A stretch of DNA of 64,000 nt from Thiotrichaceae bacterium UBA4486 (GTDB lineage: Bacteria > Pseudomonadota > Gammaproteobacteria > Eutrophobiales > Eutrophobiaceae), in contig DGNS01000005.1 in assembly GCA_002389045.1 (NCBI GenBank), forward strand, positions 44,288 to 108,287, in the 5' to 3' direction. The notes below the pieces were generated by a model. It was not told the origin of the DNA and did no database searches. It saw nothing but the letters and a program-made list of their open reading frames with translations. Position numbers and translations under genes: made by a program. Shown here one piece after another: positions 34,320-44,060 of this stretch (position 1 is the first letter of the stretch; each line of letters starts with the position of its first letter).

Positions 34320-35156
34320 ATGAAGACCAGATTACTGACGTTATTCACCCTGATCCTCTGCTCAGTGCAGCTCCATGCTGCGCAGACCTATGCCAGTAAA
34401 GGCATTTTACGGGTATGTGCTGATCCCTTTATGTTGCCATTTTCGAATACCGAGGGTCAGGGATTTGAAAACAGGATCTCTGAGTTTCTGGCTGAGAAGC
34501 TGGACATGGAACTGGAATATGAATTTTTTCCACAACGTATGGGATTTATCCGGAATACACTCAAGTCCGAAGAGGGTGGCCTGTATAAATGCGATCTGGT
34601 CATTAATGTACCTGAAAATTTTGAACTTGCGGCAACAACAGACCCGTACTACACGACCACCTATATGCTGGCTTATGTCAAGGGCGGTAAACTGGATGGT
34701 CTCGAAAAACCCGAAGATCTCAGGAACATGGTTGAATCCGGCAATATTGATTTGAATTTCGGAATCACCGAACGCGGTCCTGCGCAACTGTGGCTGTTTT
34801 ACAATGAGTTATTACAGTATATGACTCCCTATCAGGGACAACCCGGTAATCCGAGGTATCATCCAGGGCAAAAGCTCATGGAAGATCTGGCCGCGGGCAA
34901 GATCGACGCCACTATCGTCTGGGGCCCGACAGCCGGTTATTATGCCGACAAGCTCAGGGATCAGGCCGAGATTATTTTATTGCCTGTCAAGGACAGCGAG
35001 GAAAATGCCGAGGCCAGGTACACTTACAGTATGTCCATGGCCGTAAGATATGGCGAGAAAGAGTGGAAAGACCAAATCAATAAGGTTGTGCAGGAAAACA
35101 AGGCGGAAATACACAGGATTCTCGAGGATTTCGGGGTCCCCTTGATCAACAAATAA
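34320..35156 (+). CDS. xoxJ: XoxJ-type periplasmic binding protein
   Basis: A 278-residue exported protein of the solute-binding-like family linked to quinoprotein dehydrogenases. The signal peptide ends near HAA. The family hallmark is RVCADPFMLPFSNTEGQGFE, followed by EYEFFPQRMGFIR and a later AGKIDATIVWGPTAGY. XoxJ proteins are thought to assist activation or assembly of XoxF rather than transport. I use the ATG before KTRLLTLFTLILC; an upstream in-frame ATG would place the hairpin inside the gene. Confidence 0.9.
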   Translation: MKTRLLTLFTLILCSVQLHAAQTYASKGILRVCADPFMLPFSNTEGQGFENRISEFLAEKLDMELEYEFFPQRMGFIRNTLKSEEGGLYKCDLVINVPENFELAATTDPYYTTTYMLAYVKGGKLDGLEKPEDLRNMVESGNIDLNFGITERGPAQLWLFYNELLQYMTPYQGQPGNPRYHPGQKLMEDLAAGKIDATIVWGPTAGYYADKLRDQAEIILLPVKDSEENAEARYTYSMSMAVRYGEKEWKDQINKVVQENKAEIHRILEDFGVPLINK

Positions 35157-35179
35157 ACACTCAAATACAATAAATACAA

Positions 35180-35962
35180 ATGATGAATCATATATACAAG
35201 AAAACCCTTTTGGCTGGATGTATCGTAATTCTTGCCATGCCGGTATACAGTGAAGAAACCGGTGAAAGTCAGCCGGTCAAAGAGGATCTGACCGAGGCTG
35301 AACTTGAGAATAAAATCGGTCGTATGGGCGACCCTGTATACCAGGTGCCCGAGGATTACGAATTTTCAGAGGCTGAAGTGAAAATGTGGTTTTCCGATCA
35401 CCTGGAAAACATTACCGAGCCCACTGTACTCATGTATGAATTTACCAAGACGGGGACTTACGAAGAAGGTTTTAACGACACGGTTTTCCTGGAAATCAAG
35501 CAAATCAATGAAGACGGCACCAAAAATGCGGATATGAAATTTTTTACGGGAGAAAGGAAACAGTATATTCGCCCGGAAAATGTAACAAATATTACCGGAA
35601 ATCCGGTGCTTGGCATATACATGCAGGGAGATATCTACGAAATGGACCGGTATACAGGAGGAAGCTGGCGCTATTTCCTGAACTCGATCAAGTCCTCGAT
35701 ACACGACAATGCTGTAGTCGAGCCGGTAGAGTTCGAATTCTCCGGTAAAATCTACAGCGGCGAGAAAATCTCGTTCAGGCCCTACCTGGATGACCCCAAA
35801 CGCCGGCAATTTGAAAAATTTGCCAACAAGACCTACGAACTTATCTTCAGTGAAGAAATACCAGGCAGGTTATTCCAGATAAGCACGATCATTCATCCCG
35901 AAGAAGGCGCTTCTGAACCGCTGGTCAAGGAAGTGCTAACCCTGGCAGAAATATCACAGTGA
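35180..35962 (+). CDS. Uncharacterised exported protein following xoxJ
   Basis: A 260-residue protein with a signal peptide (about 1-24). The mature part is acidic and beta-rich, with MYEFTKTGTYEEGFNDTVFL and a cluster of Tyr and Phe. It lacks cysteines apart from one in the signal peptide, and shows no cofactor motif. It starts 23 bases after xoxJ, so it is probably in the same transcript and may serve methanol oxidation. I do not recognise the family. Two adjacent ATG codons are possible starts. Confidence 0.72.
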   Translation: MMNHIYKKTLLAGCIVILAMPVYSEETGESQPVKEDLTEAELENKIGRMGDPVYQVPEDYEFSEAEVKMWFSDHLENITEPTVLMYEFTKTGTYEEGFNDTVFLEIKQINEDGTKNADMKFFTGERKQYIRPENVTNITGNPVLGIYMQGDIYEMDRYTGGSWRYFLNSIKSSIHDNAVVEPVEFEFSGKIYSGEKISFRPYLDDPKRRQFEKFANKTYELIFSEEIPGRLFQISTIIHPEEGASEPLVKEVLTLAEISQ

Positions 35963-36177
35963 TGTAAGTGCTATATGTTGTAAACAGGACTCTGATCAGA
36001 ACCCGGTTTATTTCCTGTTTCCAGTGTACCTTTGATAAAGTCAGACCTGTCAGCATGGCCTTTCATGCCGGATAATGCCTTCAACGCATTGATTCTGGTC
36101 GGAATGTATCAGGTTTTGAATTATCTATTGAGCCTGGGCCCTGACAATTACGCGATGGACTTGTACAGAGCATCCAT

Positions 36178-38967
36178 CTAGTTCAGGGATTTCGATATCC
36201 GATCATCCGAGCGTTTTCCTGCCGACAGTTTCACGGCACAATACTTGAATTCCGGTATTTTTCCGTAAGGATCCAGTGCCTCATTGGTGATCAGGTTTGC
36301 CGCAGCTTCATTGTACGAAAACGGCATCATTACAACCCCTTCCTGCATGTGCTCATCAGCCCTGGACGTAGCGGCTATCCTGCCACGGCGTGATTCGATA
36401 ACAAGGACATCCCCGGTTGTGAGCCCGAGCTTTTTCAGGGTCTCCGGGTTAATCATGATGCACGGGCCTGGTTCTATGGCATCCAGTACCCGTGAGTGCC
36501 GGGTCATGGTGCCGGTATGCCAGTGTTCGAGTTGTCTGCCGGTGACAAAGATCACGGGATATTCATCATCCGGCAATTCATTCGGCTCAACATATTCTGC
36601 CGGCACAAAGCGTCCCCGCCCATCCTCGGTCGGGAATACGCCATCCCTGAAAATAATCGGTTCTCCGGGATCACCTACGTTCAGTAAGGGGTATGTCAAC
36701 GAATCCTCGGCTTCCAGCCGGTCCCAGGTCATACCGCTCATGCTGGGTGCGGCCAGGCGAATTTCGTCAAAGACCTCCTTGGGGTGATTGTAATTCCATG
36801 GCAGGCCCATACGTCTGGCGAGTTCCTGGATGATCCAGAGATCCTGCCGGGCATCACCGGGTGGTTCAATAGCCTGACGGCCGAGTTGGACACGGCGATC
36901 CGTATTGGTGAATGTACCGGTTTTTTCCGGAAATGCTGATGCCGGAAATATAACGTCGGCATAACTGCAGGTTTCAGTGAAGAATATGTCCTGTACCACC
37001 AGGTGATCCAGCCTCGACAGCGCCTCACGTGCATGGTTCAGGTTCGGATCTGACATTGCGGGATTTTCACCCATAATATACAGGCCGTTCAAATCGCCGT
37101 CATGAATTGCATGAATGATTTCAACCACGGTTTTTCCCGGTATAGGATCCAGGCTTGTACCCCAGAGTTTCTCGAATTTCATGCGCACCTCGTCATTGAC
37201 CACGGGTTGGTAGTCCGGGTACACCATGGGAATCAGTCCTACGTCAGAAGCGCCCTGAACATTATTCTGGCCGCGCAGTGGATGCAAACCGGTACTGGGG
37301 CGTCCTATCTGGCCAGTCATTAATGCCAGAGAAATCAGGCAGCGGGCGTTATCAGTGCCATGAATATGCTGGGAAATGCCCATGCCCCAGAAAATAATGG
37401 CGGTATCCGCGGTCGCATAAAGTCTTGCCACTGTTTTAATCGTTTCCGGAGGTATCCCGCAGATGGGGGCGACTCTTTCCGGAGGATAGTTTTTGACGGT
37501 TTTACTGATGGCTTCGAAACCATCGGTGTGCTCCTCGATGAATTTACGGTTATGCAGATTTTCCTCGATGATGGTGTGCATCATGCTGTTAAGAAGCAGT
37601 ACATCCGTTCCCGGGCGCAACTTCAGTAAATGGTCGGCATGGAGGTACATTTCCGATCCGTACGGTTCAATGAGGATCAGTTTGCTGCCACGTTCGGCTG
37701 CATTCTTCATGAACGTAGCGGCTACCGGGTGATTGTCATTGGGCCGAGCGCCTATGACGATAATTACATCCGCCCAGGTGCCATCCGCGACCTGGTTGGA
37801 TACCGCGCCGGAACCAATTGTTTCAAGCAGTGCAGCGACAGATGATGCATGACATAGCCGGGTACAGTGATCAACATTGTTGGTGCCGAATCCGGTACGT
37901 ACCAGTTTCTGAAACAGATAAGCTTCTTCGTTACTGCCCTTGGCACACCCGAATCCGGCCAGAGCCTGGGAGCCTTTGGCATCGCGGATTTTTATCAGGC
38001 CTTTCGCTGCAACATCCAGGGCTTCATCCCAGCTTGCTTCGCGGAAATATTTATGCATATCAACCGGGTCAACCAGGCTGGCCGATTTCCCTGCGTCGTC
38101 ACGGCGTACCAATGGTTTGGTCAGACGATCATTATGATGCACGTAATCAAAACCGTAACGTCCCTTGACACAGAGCCGGCTGTGATTGGATGGCCCGTTA
38201 CGGCCTTCGACATGCTGGATGTGATCGTTTTTTACATTGAACGTCAGCAGGCAACCGACGCCGCAATAGGGGCAGACCGAATCAACTTTTTTATCCGGCT
38301 TGATCAGCCCTACATTTTTGGCAGGCATCAATGCCCCGGTGGGGCAGGCCTGAACGCATTCCCCGCAGGCAACACAGGTACTTTCGCCCATGGGCTCGCC
38401 CATATCGAAGACGATTTCGGCGTGACTGCCACGAAACGCCATACCAATCACGTCATTGACCTGTTCCTCCCTGCAGGCACGGACACAACGGGTGCACTGT
38501 ATACAGGCATCCAGGTTGACTGCCATGGCCGGGTGCGAGAGATCAGCCGGGGGCTGCTTTCTCTGGTGAAAGCGGGGCTGAAACACTTCAAGTTTATCGG
38601 CCCAGTGATCCAGCTCCGAATCGAGCGTGTACGGTGAACGCCCCTGTTGCGGCATGTCCGAGAGCAATAATTCAAGAATCATTTTCTGGGAATGTAGCGC
38701 ACGCTCACTGTTACTGGTTACCACCATGTCTTTGTCAGGCTGGCGGCAGCAGGAGGGCGCGAGCACCCGTTCACCGTCAATTTCGACCATGCAGGCACGA
38801 CAATTACCATCCGGCCGATAGCCTTCCTTGTAGCACAGTTGTGGAATTTCCACACCGTGACGTTTGGCCGCCTGCAGTATGGTTTCATCACCAATAGCCT
38901 CAACAGTTTCGCCGTTGAGAGTGAATTGTATGGATTTCTCATTCATGTATTCGGGATTTGCTGCCAT
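36178..38967 (-). CDS. fdhA: NAD-linked formate dehydrogenase, alpha (catalytic) subunit
   Basis: A 929-residue W/Mo-bis-MGD formate dehydrogenase. An N-terminal 2Fe-2S domain (Cys45, 56, 59, 73) is followed by two 4Fe-4S sites (CIQCTRCVRAC and CVACGECVQACP). A further cluster uses Cys232, 235, 239 and 266. The metal ligand is Cys372 followed by His373 (TRLCH); the codon is cysteine, not selenocysteine. The C-terminal MGD-binding domain has VTGRQLEHWHTGTMTRHSR. Layout resembles Fdh1A of Methylobacterium. It lies 13 bases after fdhB in the fhc operon, ready to oxidise formate from Fhc. The chosen ATG follows AGGTACAC; a 41-residue longer reading overlaps fdhB. Confidence 0.93.
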   Translation of the reverse strand: MAANPEYMNEKSIQFTLNGETVEAIGDETILQAAKRHGVEIPQLCYKEGYRPDGNCRACMVEIDGERVLAPSCCRQPDKDMVVTSNSERALHSQKMILELLLSDMPQQGRSPYTLDSELDHWADKLEVFQPRFHQRKQPPADLSHPAMAVNLDACIQCTRCVRACREEQVNDVIGMAFRGSHAEIVFDMGEPMGESTCVACGECVQACPTGALMPAKNVGLIKPDKKVDSVCPYCGVGCLLTFNVKNDHIQHVEGRNGPSNHSRLCVKGRYGFDYVHHNDRLTKPLVRRDDAGKSASLVDPVDMHKYFREASWDEALDVAAKGLIKIRDAKGSQALAGFGCAKGSNEEAYLFQKLVRTGFGTNNVDHCTRLCHASSVAALLETIGSGAVSNQVADGTWADVIIVIGARPNDNHPVAATFMKNAAERGSKLILIEPYGSEMYLHADHLLKLRPGTDVLLLNSMMHTIIEENLHNRKFIEEHTDGFEAISKTVKNYPPERVAPICGIPPETIKTVARLYATADTAIIFWGMGISQHIHGTDNARCLISLALMTGQIGRPSTGLHPLRGQNNVQGASDVGLIPMVYPDYQPVVNDEVRMKFEKLWGTSLDPIPGKTVVEIIHAIHDGDLNGLYIMGENPAMSDPNLNHAREALSRLDHLVVQDIFFTETCSYADVIFPASAFPEKTGTFTNTDRRVQLGRQAIEPPGDARQDLWIIQELARRMGLPWNYNHPKEVFDEIRLAAPSMSGMTWDRLEAEDSLTYPLLNVGDPGEPIIFRDGVFPTEDGRGRFVPAEYVEPNELPDDEYPVIFVTGRQLEHWHTGTMTRHSRVLDAIEPGPCIMINPETLKKLGLTTGDVLVIESRRGRIAATSRADEHMQEGVVMMPFSYNEAAANLITNEALDPYGKIPEFKYCAVKLSAGKRSDDRISKSLN

Positions 38968-38980
38968 CTCATGTGTACCT

Positions 38981-40645
38981 TTATTCAAATTCCTGCGGAA
39001 AGTATTTGACTGCGCAACGCAACGGGTTGGGTGCCGCCTGGCCAAGTCCACAGATAGATGCATCTTCCATGGCCCGGGCGAGTTCCTCAAGCAGGGCTAT
39101 ATCCCAGTCTTTTTCTTCCATGAGTTTGGCGGCCTTGGCGGTTCCTACCCGGCAGGGAGTGCATTGGCCACAGGATTCATCTTCGAAGAAACGCATTGCG
39201 TTCAGGGCCATTTCCCTGGCGCTGTCCTTGTCTGAAAGGACAACTATGGCAGCCGAACCGATAAAGCATCCATGCGGCTGCAGTGTGTCAAAGTCCAGAG
39301 GTTCATCAGCAAGGGATGCCGGCAGGATGCCCCCGGACGCACCACCCGGGAAGTATCCGTAAAGTGAATGCCCATCGAGCATACCGCCACAGTATTCCTC
39401 GATCAGTTCATTCAGGGTGATCCCGGCCGGCGCCAGATGTACACCGGGATTTTTGACCCGGCCGCTGACAGAGAAGGAACGCAGACCCTTGCGACCGTTG
39501 CGCCCTTCACTGGCGAACCAGTCTGCACCTTTTTCGAAAATGTCACGTACCCAGTGCAGGGTTTCCATATTCTGTTCCAGTGTCGGCTTGCCGAACAAGC
39601 CGACCTGGGCAACATAGGGGGGTCGAAGCCTCGGCATGCCTTTCTTGCCCTCGATGGATTCAATCATGGCTGATTCCTCACCGCAGATGTAGGCGCCCGC
39701 CCCGCGTCTCAGGTATATGGGGGGTATATCGCACGGAGGGTCGGCCTTGAGGGCTGCCAGTTCCTGTTCCAGAAGAAGTCGGCAGCCGGCATACTCGTCA
39801 CGGAGATAGATGTACACAGCCTCTGCCTCAATGACCCAACTCGCGATCAGAGTGCCTTCGATAAATCGATGTGGATCTCGTTCCAGGTAAAACCGATCCT
39901 TGAAAGTACCAGGTTCGCCTTCATCGATATTGATTGCGACCATGCGTGGTTTGGCCTGTTCCGTCAGAATTCGCCATTTGCGCCCGGCGGGAAAACCGGC
40001 GCCGCCAAGTCCACGCAGGTTGGAATCCTCCATGGTTTTGATAACCTTTTCCCTGTCCATATTTCCATTCAGGCAATCCTGCAACAGCTTGTAGCCACCT
40101 GCCTTTTTATAGGCCTCGTAATTTATACAGTCCGGGGGTATTTCAGCACGGGTGTGTTCCCCGGCAATCGCCTGGTTTATTTTTTCCGTATCAGCCTGTT
40201 CTACAGGGTGAGTGCCGACTACGGCAACAGGAGCGCCCGCGCAGCGGCCCACACAGGGCACTTTCTGGATACGCACGTTATTATGGCCCGCTGATTCGAG
40301 TTTACTGACCAGATCCCTGGCGCCGAACATTTCGCAGGTCAGTGATTCGCAGACACGCACAGTAAGTTGTGGGGGCGATTTACCACCGGGTTTGATCACA
40401 TCGAAATGGTGGTAAAACGTTGCCGTCTCGTAGACCTCGGCCATTGGCAGCTCCATATGAATCGCGAGGGCCAGAATATGCCGGTTTGATATGTGATGAT
40501 AATGATCCTGGATTTTGTGCAGGTGCTCAATCAGATATTCTCTGGTACGCGGGGCATCGCCCAGCAGATCCCGGAGTTCAGACAACGCTATCCAGGGTGT
40601 TGTGCGGCCTTCTACACGACCTTTCTTGCCACGTCTTCGTTTCAT
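38981..40645 (-). CDS. fdhB: NAD-linked formate dehydrogenase, fused beta (NuoE-NuoF) subunit
   Basis: A 554-residue diaphorase subunit. Residues about 15-150 are a NuoE-like thioredoxin fold with 2Fe-2S cysteines 99, 104, 131 and 135. Residues about 175-550 are NuoF-like, with the NADH/FMN loop RGLGGAGFPAGRKW at 211-224, an EEGEPGTFKDR-type segment (DEGEPGTFKDR) and a 4Fe-4S site CGQCTPC near the end. The fusion is the form seen in tungsten FDH1 of Methylobacterium. It passes electrons from formate to NAD. It follows fhcC by 4 bases. Confidence 0.93.
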   Translation of the reverse strand: MKRRRGKKGRVEGRTTPWIALSELRDLLGDAPRTREYLIEHLHKIQDHYHHISNRHILALAIHMELPMAEVYETATFYHHFDVIKPGGKSPPQLTVRVCESLTCEMFGARDLVSKLESAGHNNVRIQKVPCVGRCAGAPVAVVGTHPVEQADTEKINQAIAGEHTRAEIPPDCINYEAYKKAGGYKLLQDCLNGNMDREKVIKTMEDSNLRGLGGAGFPAGRKWRILTEQAKPRMVAINIDEGEPGTFKDRFYLERDPHRFIEGTLIASWVIEAEAVYIYLRDEYAGCRLLLEQELAALKADPPCDIPPIYLRRGAGAYICGEESAMIESIEGKKGMPRLRPPYVAQVGLFGKPTLEQNMETLHWVRDIFEKGADWFASEGRNGRKGLRSFSVSGRVKNPGVHLAPAGITLNELIEEYCGGMLDGHSLYGYFPGGASGGILPASLADEPLDFDTLQPHGCFIGSAAIVVLSDKDSAREMALNAMRFFEDESCGQCTPCRVGTAKAAKLMEEKDWDIALLEELARAMEDASICGLGQAAPNPLRCAVKYFPQEFE

Positions 40646-40649
40646 GTCA

Positions 40650-41486
40650 CTATTGTGGTCCTGAATTGGTATTGAGTAAAATCAGTATTTCCCCCTTGCC
40701 ATTGCGTGCGCGGTCTCCGGTATAACGCCGGGCTTCGGCGCCAAATTTGCGGAACAGGGAAAATTCGTCACCGTATTGCAACAGCTGGGTAAATAGCAGG
40801 CGTAAAAATTGCATTTTCAGTACGCCGCAACTTCTGAATGTGGCACTGATGTGTGCCGGTTTTCTGGCCAGAATCAGTGAGCCACGACGCATGCCAACAC
40901 CGGTATTATTGCCGGCCTCTTTCAGTACGACAATTGTGCCTGCGTACATCCGGCTGCCACAAAAATTACCGGCCTGCCCGTGAATAACGATCATGCCACG
41001 ACGCATCTTGTCGCCGATGCGATCACCGGCATTGCCAAGAATGTTGATAAAGCCGTCATTCATGCCAAAGGTATCGCCAGGCAGGCTGGCGCCGACATAA
41101 TCACCGGCATTGCCGTAAATATTGATACGTCCTCCGGTCATACGGTTACCAACCCAGTCTCCGGCATTACCGTGAACCTCGAGCCGTCCGCCTTTGAGGC
41201 CCTGGCCCAGAAACTTGCCGACATCCCCGGATATTTCCACGGTGCCCCGGGTCATATCTTTACCCACCGACTGGAGTCGGCTGGTACTGCCCTGGATACG
41301 GATATGTTCACGATCACGGCCACTTACCCTGAATAGACTGGAAACACTGGTCTTTTGTTTCCCGTATTCCACTTTCAGTGCCTTGATTTTCTGCAGATCC
41401 AGACCCTCCAGCCGATCCGGGATCAGCGGCGAGACATCCAGTGGAAATTCAGGTGCGGATTTGAGTTCGAAGGTGAGGGCGTTCAT
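40650..41486 (-). CDS. fhcC: Formyltransferase/hydrolase complex subunit C
   Basis: A 278-residue FwdC-family protein. The region 60-200 is a right-handed beta-helix built of repeated G-x-x-x-G-x-x-x-G turns, for example GDWVGNRMTGGRINIYGNAGDYVGASL. It is the scaffold of the formyl-methanofuran complex. It overlaps fhcD by 4 bases and belongs to the cluster fhcB-fhcA-fhcD-fhcC-fdhB-fdhA. Confidence 0.93.
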   Translation of the reverse strand: MNALTFELKSAPEFPLDVSPLIPDRLEGLDLQKIKALKVEYGKQKTSVSSLFRVSGRDREHIRIQGSTSRLQSVGKDMTRGTVEISGDVGKFLGQGLKGGRLEVHGNAGDWVGNRMTGGRINIYGNAGDYVGASLPGDTFGMNDGFINILGNAGDRIGDKMRRGMIVIHGQAGNFCGSRMYAGTIVVLKEAGNNTGVGMRRGSLILARKPAHISATFRSCGVLKMQFLRLLFTQLLQYGDEFSLFRKFGAEARRYTGDRARNGKGEILILLNTNSGPQ

Positions 41487-42382
41487 GACAGGATTTTTCT
41501 CAGGTAAAACAGGTGGGGGCCCAGGTTACCGCCATAATTACCGGCGCTGATACGATATATTCCCTTTTTGGGGCCATACGAGCAGGCCGTGGTGACGCCC
41601 ACTCGCATCGCTTCATTGATGGACTCCTCGTCAACTCCATCAATTACGATTTCCAGCACGGAGCCGATATTTTCGGGTAGTTCCGACTTTACCTGACCTT
41701 TGAGCGTCGGACAGTATGCCTCATTGGTGGAGGCCCCCAGGAAAGCATACTTCGAACCTACCTTGGAACCGGAGCCAACAATGCCGCCGGGGAAGGCGGT
41801 GATCACGCCGGGGACAGCGTTTATCGCTTCAACAGCTTTTTCACTGGCGGCCAGTACCTGGCGTGCGGTTTTTCCCAGAATCAGAAAGTTGCCGCCGCCG
41901 ATAGCCCTGGTGACACCGGCGCTTTCCTCGCAGATGAACTCCCCGTGCATGACCGGGATACGCCAGAAACGGCGACCGTTAATTACCTTGGAAATCTGGT
42001 AGCCATCACCGAAGTAGCGGAGATTCCTGCCCATGGGAACAGTCTCTTCACTGTCCAGAATGCCGGAATAACAGGCCGTGGTGGCTGTGGTCATAATAGT
42101 TTGCCCCACGCGAATAGGGATTTGTTTGGCCAGTTGCCTGGTGCTCATGGCAAAAATCATCACTGAAATGCCTGGACGTCCATCCGGTGTCTCCGATGGT
42201 TTGAGCTCATGCTCGATATCCGCCTCAACCCCGCAAGCAATGACGGAAGTAGCAAATCCACGCAGTGCATTGGCGGCATGATAGGCCCACTTCAGGTTCA
42301 TGGCAGTGATAATGATTCGCGTCGCCTTCATCGGGAAAGCTTCGGCAAAGGTATCGTCAATCTCTACGCCGTTAATTTTCAT
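41483..42382 (-). CDS. fhcD: Formyl-methanofuran:H4MPT formyltransferase (Ftr), cluster 1
   Basis: A 299-residue Ftr-type enzyme that moves the formyl group between H4MPT and the methanofuran-type cofactor. Family segments are DTFAEAFPMKATRIIITA at the start, RNLRYFGDGYQISKVI near 120 and GSKVGSKYAFLGASTNEAYCPTLKG near 205. Length is normal. A paralogue lies in cluster 2 at 48270-49157. The gene overlaps fhcC and follows fhcA by 9 bases. Confidence 0.94.
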   Translation of the reverse strand: MKINGVEIDDTFAEAFPMKATRIIITAMNLKWAYHAANALRGFATSVIACGVEADIEHELKPSETPDGRPGISVMIFAMSTRQLAKQIPIRVGQTIMTTATTACYSGILDSEETVPMGRNLRYFGDGYQISKVINGRRFWRIPVMHGEFICEESAGVTRAIGGGNFLILGKTARQVLAASEKAVEAINAVPGVITAFPGGIVGSGSKVGSKYAFLGASTNEAYCPTLKGQVKSELPENIGSVLEIVIDGVDEESINEAMRVGVTTACSYGPKKGIYRISAGNYGGNLGPHLFYLRKILS

Positions 42383-42391
42383 TGCTGGTAA

Positions 42392-44047
42392 TCACAGGCA
42401 GGGTTGCTCGATCAGGCTACTGTTCCCATACTCGAGAATTTCGTCGTCTTCGATTCTGAAATTGTTCAGCTTCACGGTCTGGTAATCATCAAAATATCGC
42501 TTCAGTGTTTTCTCAATGGTCTTGTCGTAACCCGGTTTAAGAGTATGCGTGCCACCATTGATAACCTTGCATACCTTGCCTTTTTCAACGACCAGTTCAC
42601 CATCCTTGAACACGTAACAGGGTTTGGCGAACATTTTTTCGCGATTTTTCAGATCATCATAAACAGCAATATCGGCGGCGGCGCCTGAACCCAGGTGTCC
42701 GCGGTTTCTGAGGCCAAGACTTCGTGCCGGGGCAGCGCGGGTCATAATGGCTATTTCATACAAGGTATATTCCCGGTCAATACTGCCGAGAATGCTGGCT
42801 GCCGCTGCATCCTTGTTAATGGTTGAGAGCATGTCGTTCCTGAAGCTGCGATCCATCAGCAAACGGATTAAATGGGGATAAGTGGTAAAGGGTGCACCGT
42901 TGGGATGATCCGTGGTCAGAAAGATTCGCCACGGGTCGTTGACCAGTAAAAACATTTCCAGGCCGATGGCCCACTGCAGGGCATTGACATAGTTTTTATC
43001 GCGGTATTTGAACGGCACGACGCCGCAGCCGGCATCACACTCGATATCCATGATCACCCATTTTTTAGGATGAGCATGCCAATGCCCTTCGTACTGCATC
43101 ATGGTGTCACCCGAGGCTGTGACCGTCTGTCCAAAAAGGATCTGGCCGACGTCCACGGAAATATTGTGGTTTTCATTAATGGCTTCGGCAAGCCGGGCGG
43201 CGCCAGAGGAAAACTTGCGGTCGCCTTCGGTTCCGTAACTGTGGAACTGGATGTGGGTCAGATGCATCGGCAAACCGTCGGCCGCCTGGATAGTGTCCAG
43301 TGTAGTTTGATCATTCCCGGCAACGCCGAGGTTGCAGCCATGCACGTGCAAGGGATGGGGCACACCCAGTTCCCGCACCGCGCTGGCAAGAGATTTCAAT
43401 ACCTGGCGGGGACTGACGTTGTAATAACTGTTTTTATCATCAAGATTGAGTTTGCGCTGGTTGAATTTGAAGGCGCTGATGCCACCGGGATTAACGACCT
43501 TGATGCCAATGGCCTGGGTCGCATTGATGATCCAGCTGACATAATCACTGATGGCTTCGCGGCCCTTGTTGGCGGCGAGCATGCGCAGAAAGAAATCGTC
43601 GCTGCCCAGAAGGGCGTAGGCACCCTTGTCAACCATCGGGATATCGGCCATTTCCATATGGGCCTGGCGGGCGTTGATCGGCAACATCGCAGGTTCGAAG
43701 CAGGCTGTATATCCCATTTCGGCATAGCGGTAGCCTGTTGTCATCGTGGTTGGCGCTGCGTGACCGCAACCCGCACGGGTCAGGGCCGTTTTTTTCACGG
43801 GGTCTTTCTGATGGTCCTCAGGCAGCATCAGGCGCGCGATATTGACCTTGCCACCTCCAATGTGGGTGTGAATATCAATGGCTCCAGCCATGACCACCTT
43901 GCCGCCGAGGTCATAGGTTTTGTCAATCCTGACATCCGGGTTCGGTTTGCGGGTGATCTGACCATCATGTATGTAGATGTCGCGTTTCTCGGCATTGATA
44001 CCATGGACCGGATCGTAGACTGTGCCGCCTGCAAGTTTGATATACAT
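42392..44047 (-). CDS. fhcA: Formyl-methanofuran hydrolase subunit A, cluster 1
   Basis: A 551-residue amidohydrolase of the FwdA/FhcA family. It hydrolyses formyl-methanofuran to formate and free cofactor. The dinuclear metal site is intact: His60 and His62 (DIHTH), a candidate carboxylated Lys183 (GIKVVNPGG), His residues in LHVHG and HIQFHSYG, and the catalytic Asp in LTTDHPNG. The chosen ATG follows AAGGAAAG and comes 13 bases after fhcB; a longer in-frame reading overlaps fhcB without support. With the matching fhcB1 lacking the redox ligand, only the hydrolytic half-reaction is expected here. Confidence 0.94.
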   Translation of the reverse strand: MYIKLAGGTVYDPVHGINAEKRDIYIHDGQITRKPNPDVRIDKTYDLGGKVVMAGAIDIHTHIGGGKVNIARLMLPEDHQKDPVKKTALTRAGCGHAAPTTMTTGYRYAEMGYTACFEPAMLPINARQAHMEMADIPMVDKGAYALLGSDDFFLRMLAANKGREAISDYVSWIINATQAIGIKVVNPGGISAFKFNQRKLNLDDKNSYYNVSPRQVLKSLASAVRELGVPHPLHVHGCNLGVAGNDQTTLDTIQAADGLPMHLTHIQFHSYGTEGDRKFSSGAARLAEAINENHNISVDVGQILFGQTVTASGDTMMQYEGHWHAHPKKWVIMDIECDAGCGVVPFKYRDKNYVNALQWAIGLEMFLLVNDPWRIFLTTDHPNGAPFTTYPHLIRLLMDRSFRNDMLSTINKDAAAASILGSIDREYTLYEIAIMTRAAPARSLGLRNRGHLGSGAAADIAVYDDLKNREKMFAKPCYVFKDGELVVEKGKVCKVINGGTHTLKPGYDKTIEKTLKRYFDDYQTVKLNNFRIEDDEILEYGNSSLIEQPCL

Positions 44048-44060
44048 AAGCTGGCTTTCC

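Noticed and set aside
37845..37860. Possible selenocysteine in the formate dehydrogenase alpha subunit
   Set aside because: The metal-ligand position (TRLCH) is an ordinary cysteine codon, and no in-frame TGA occurs.
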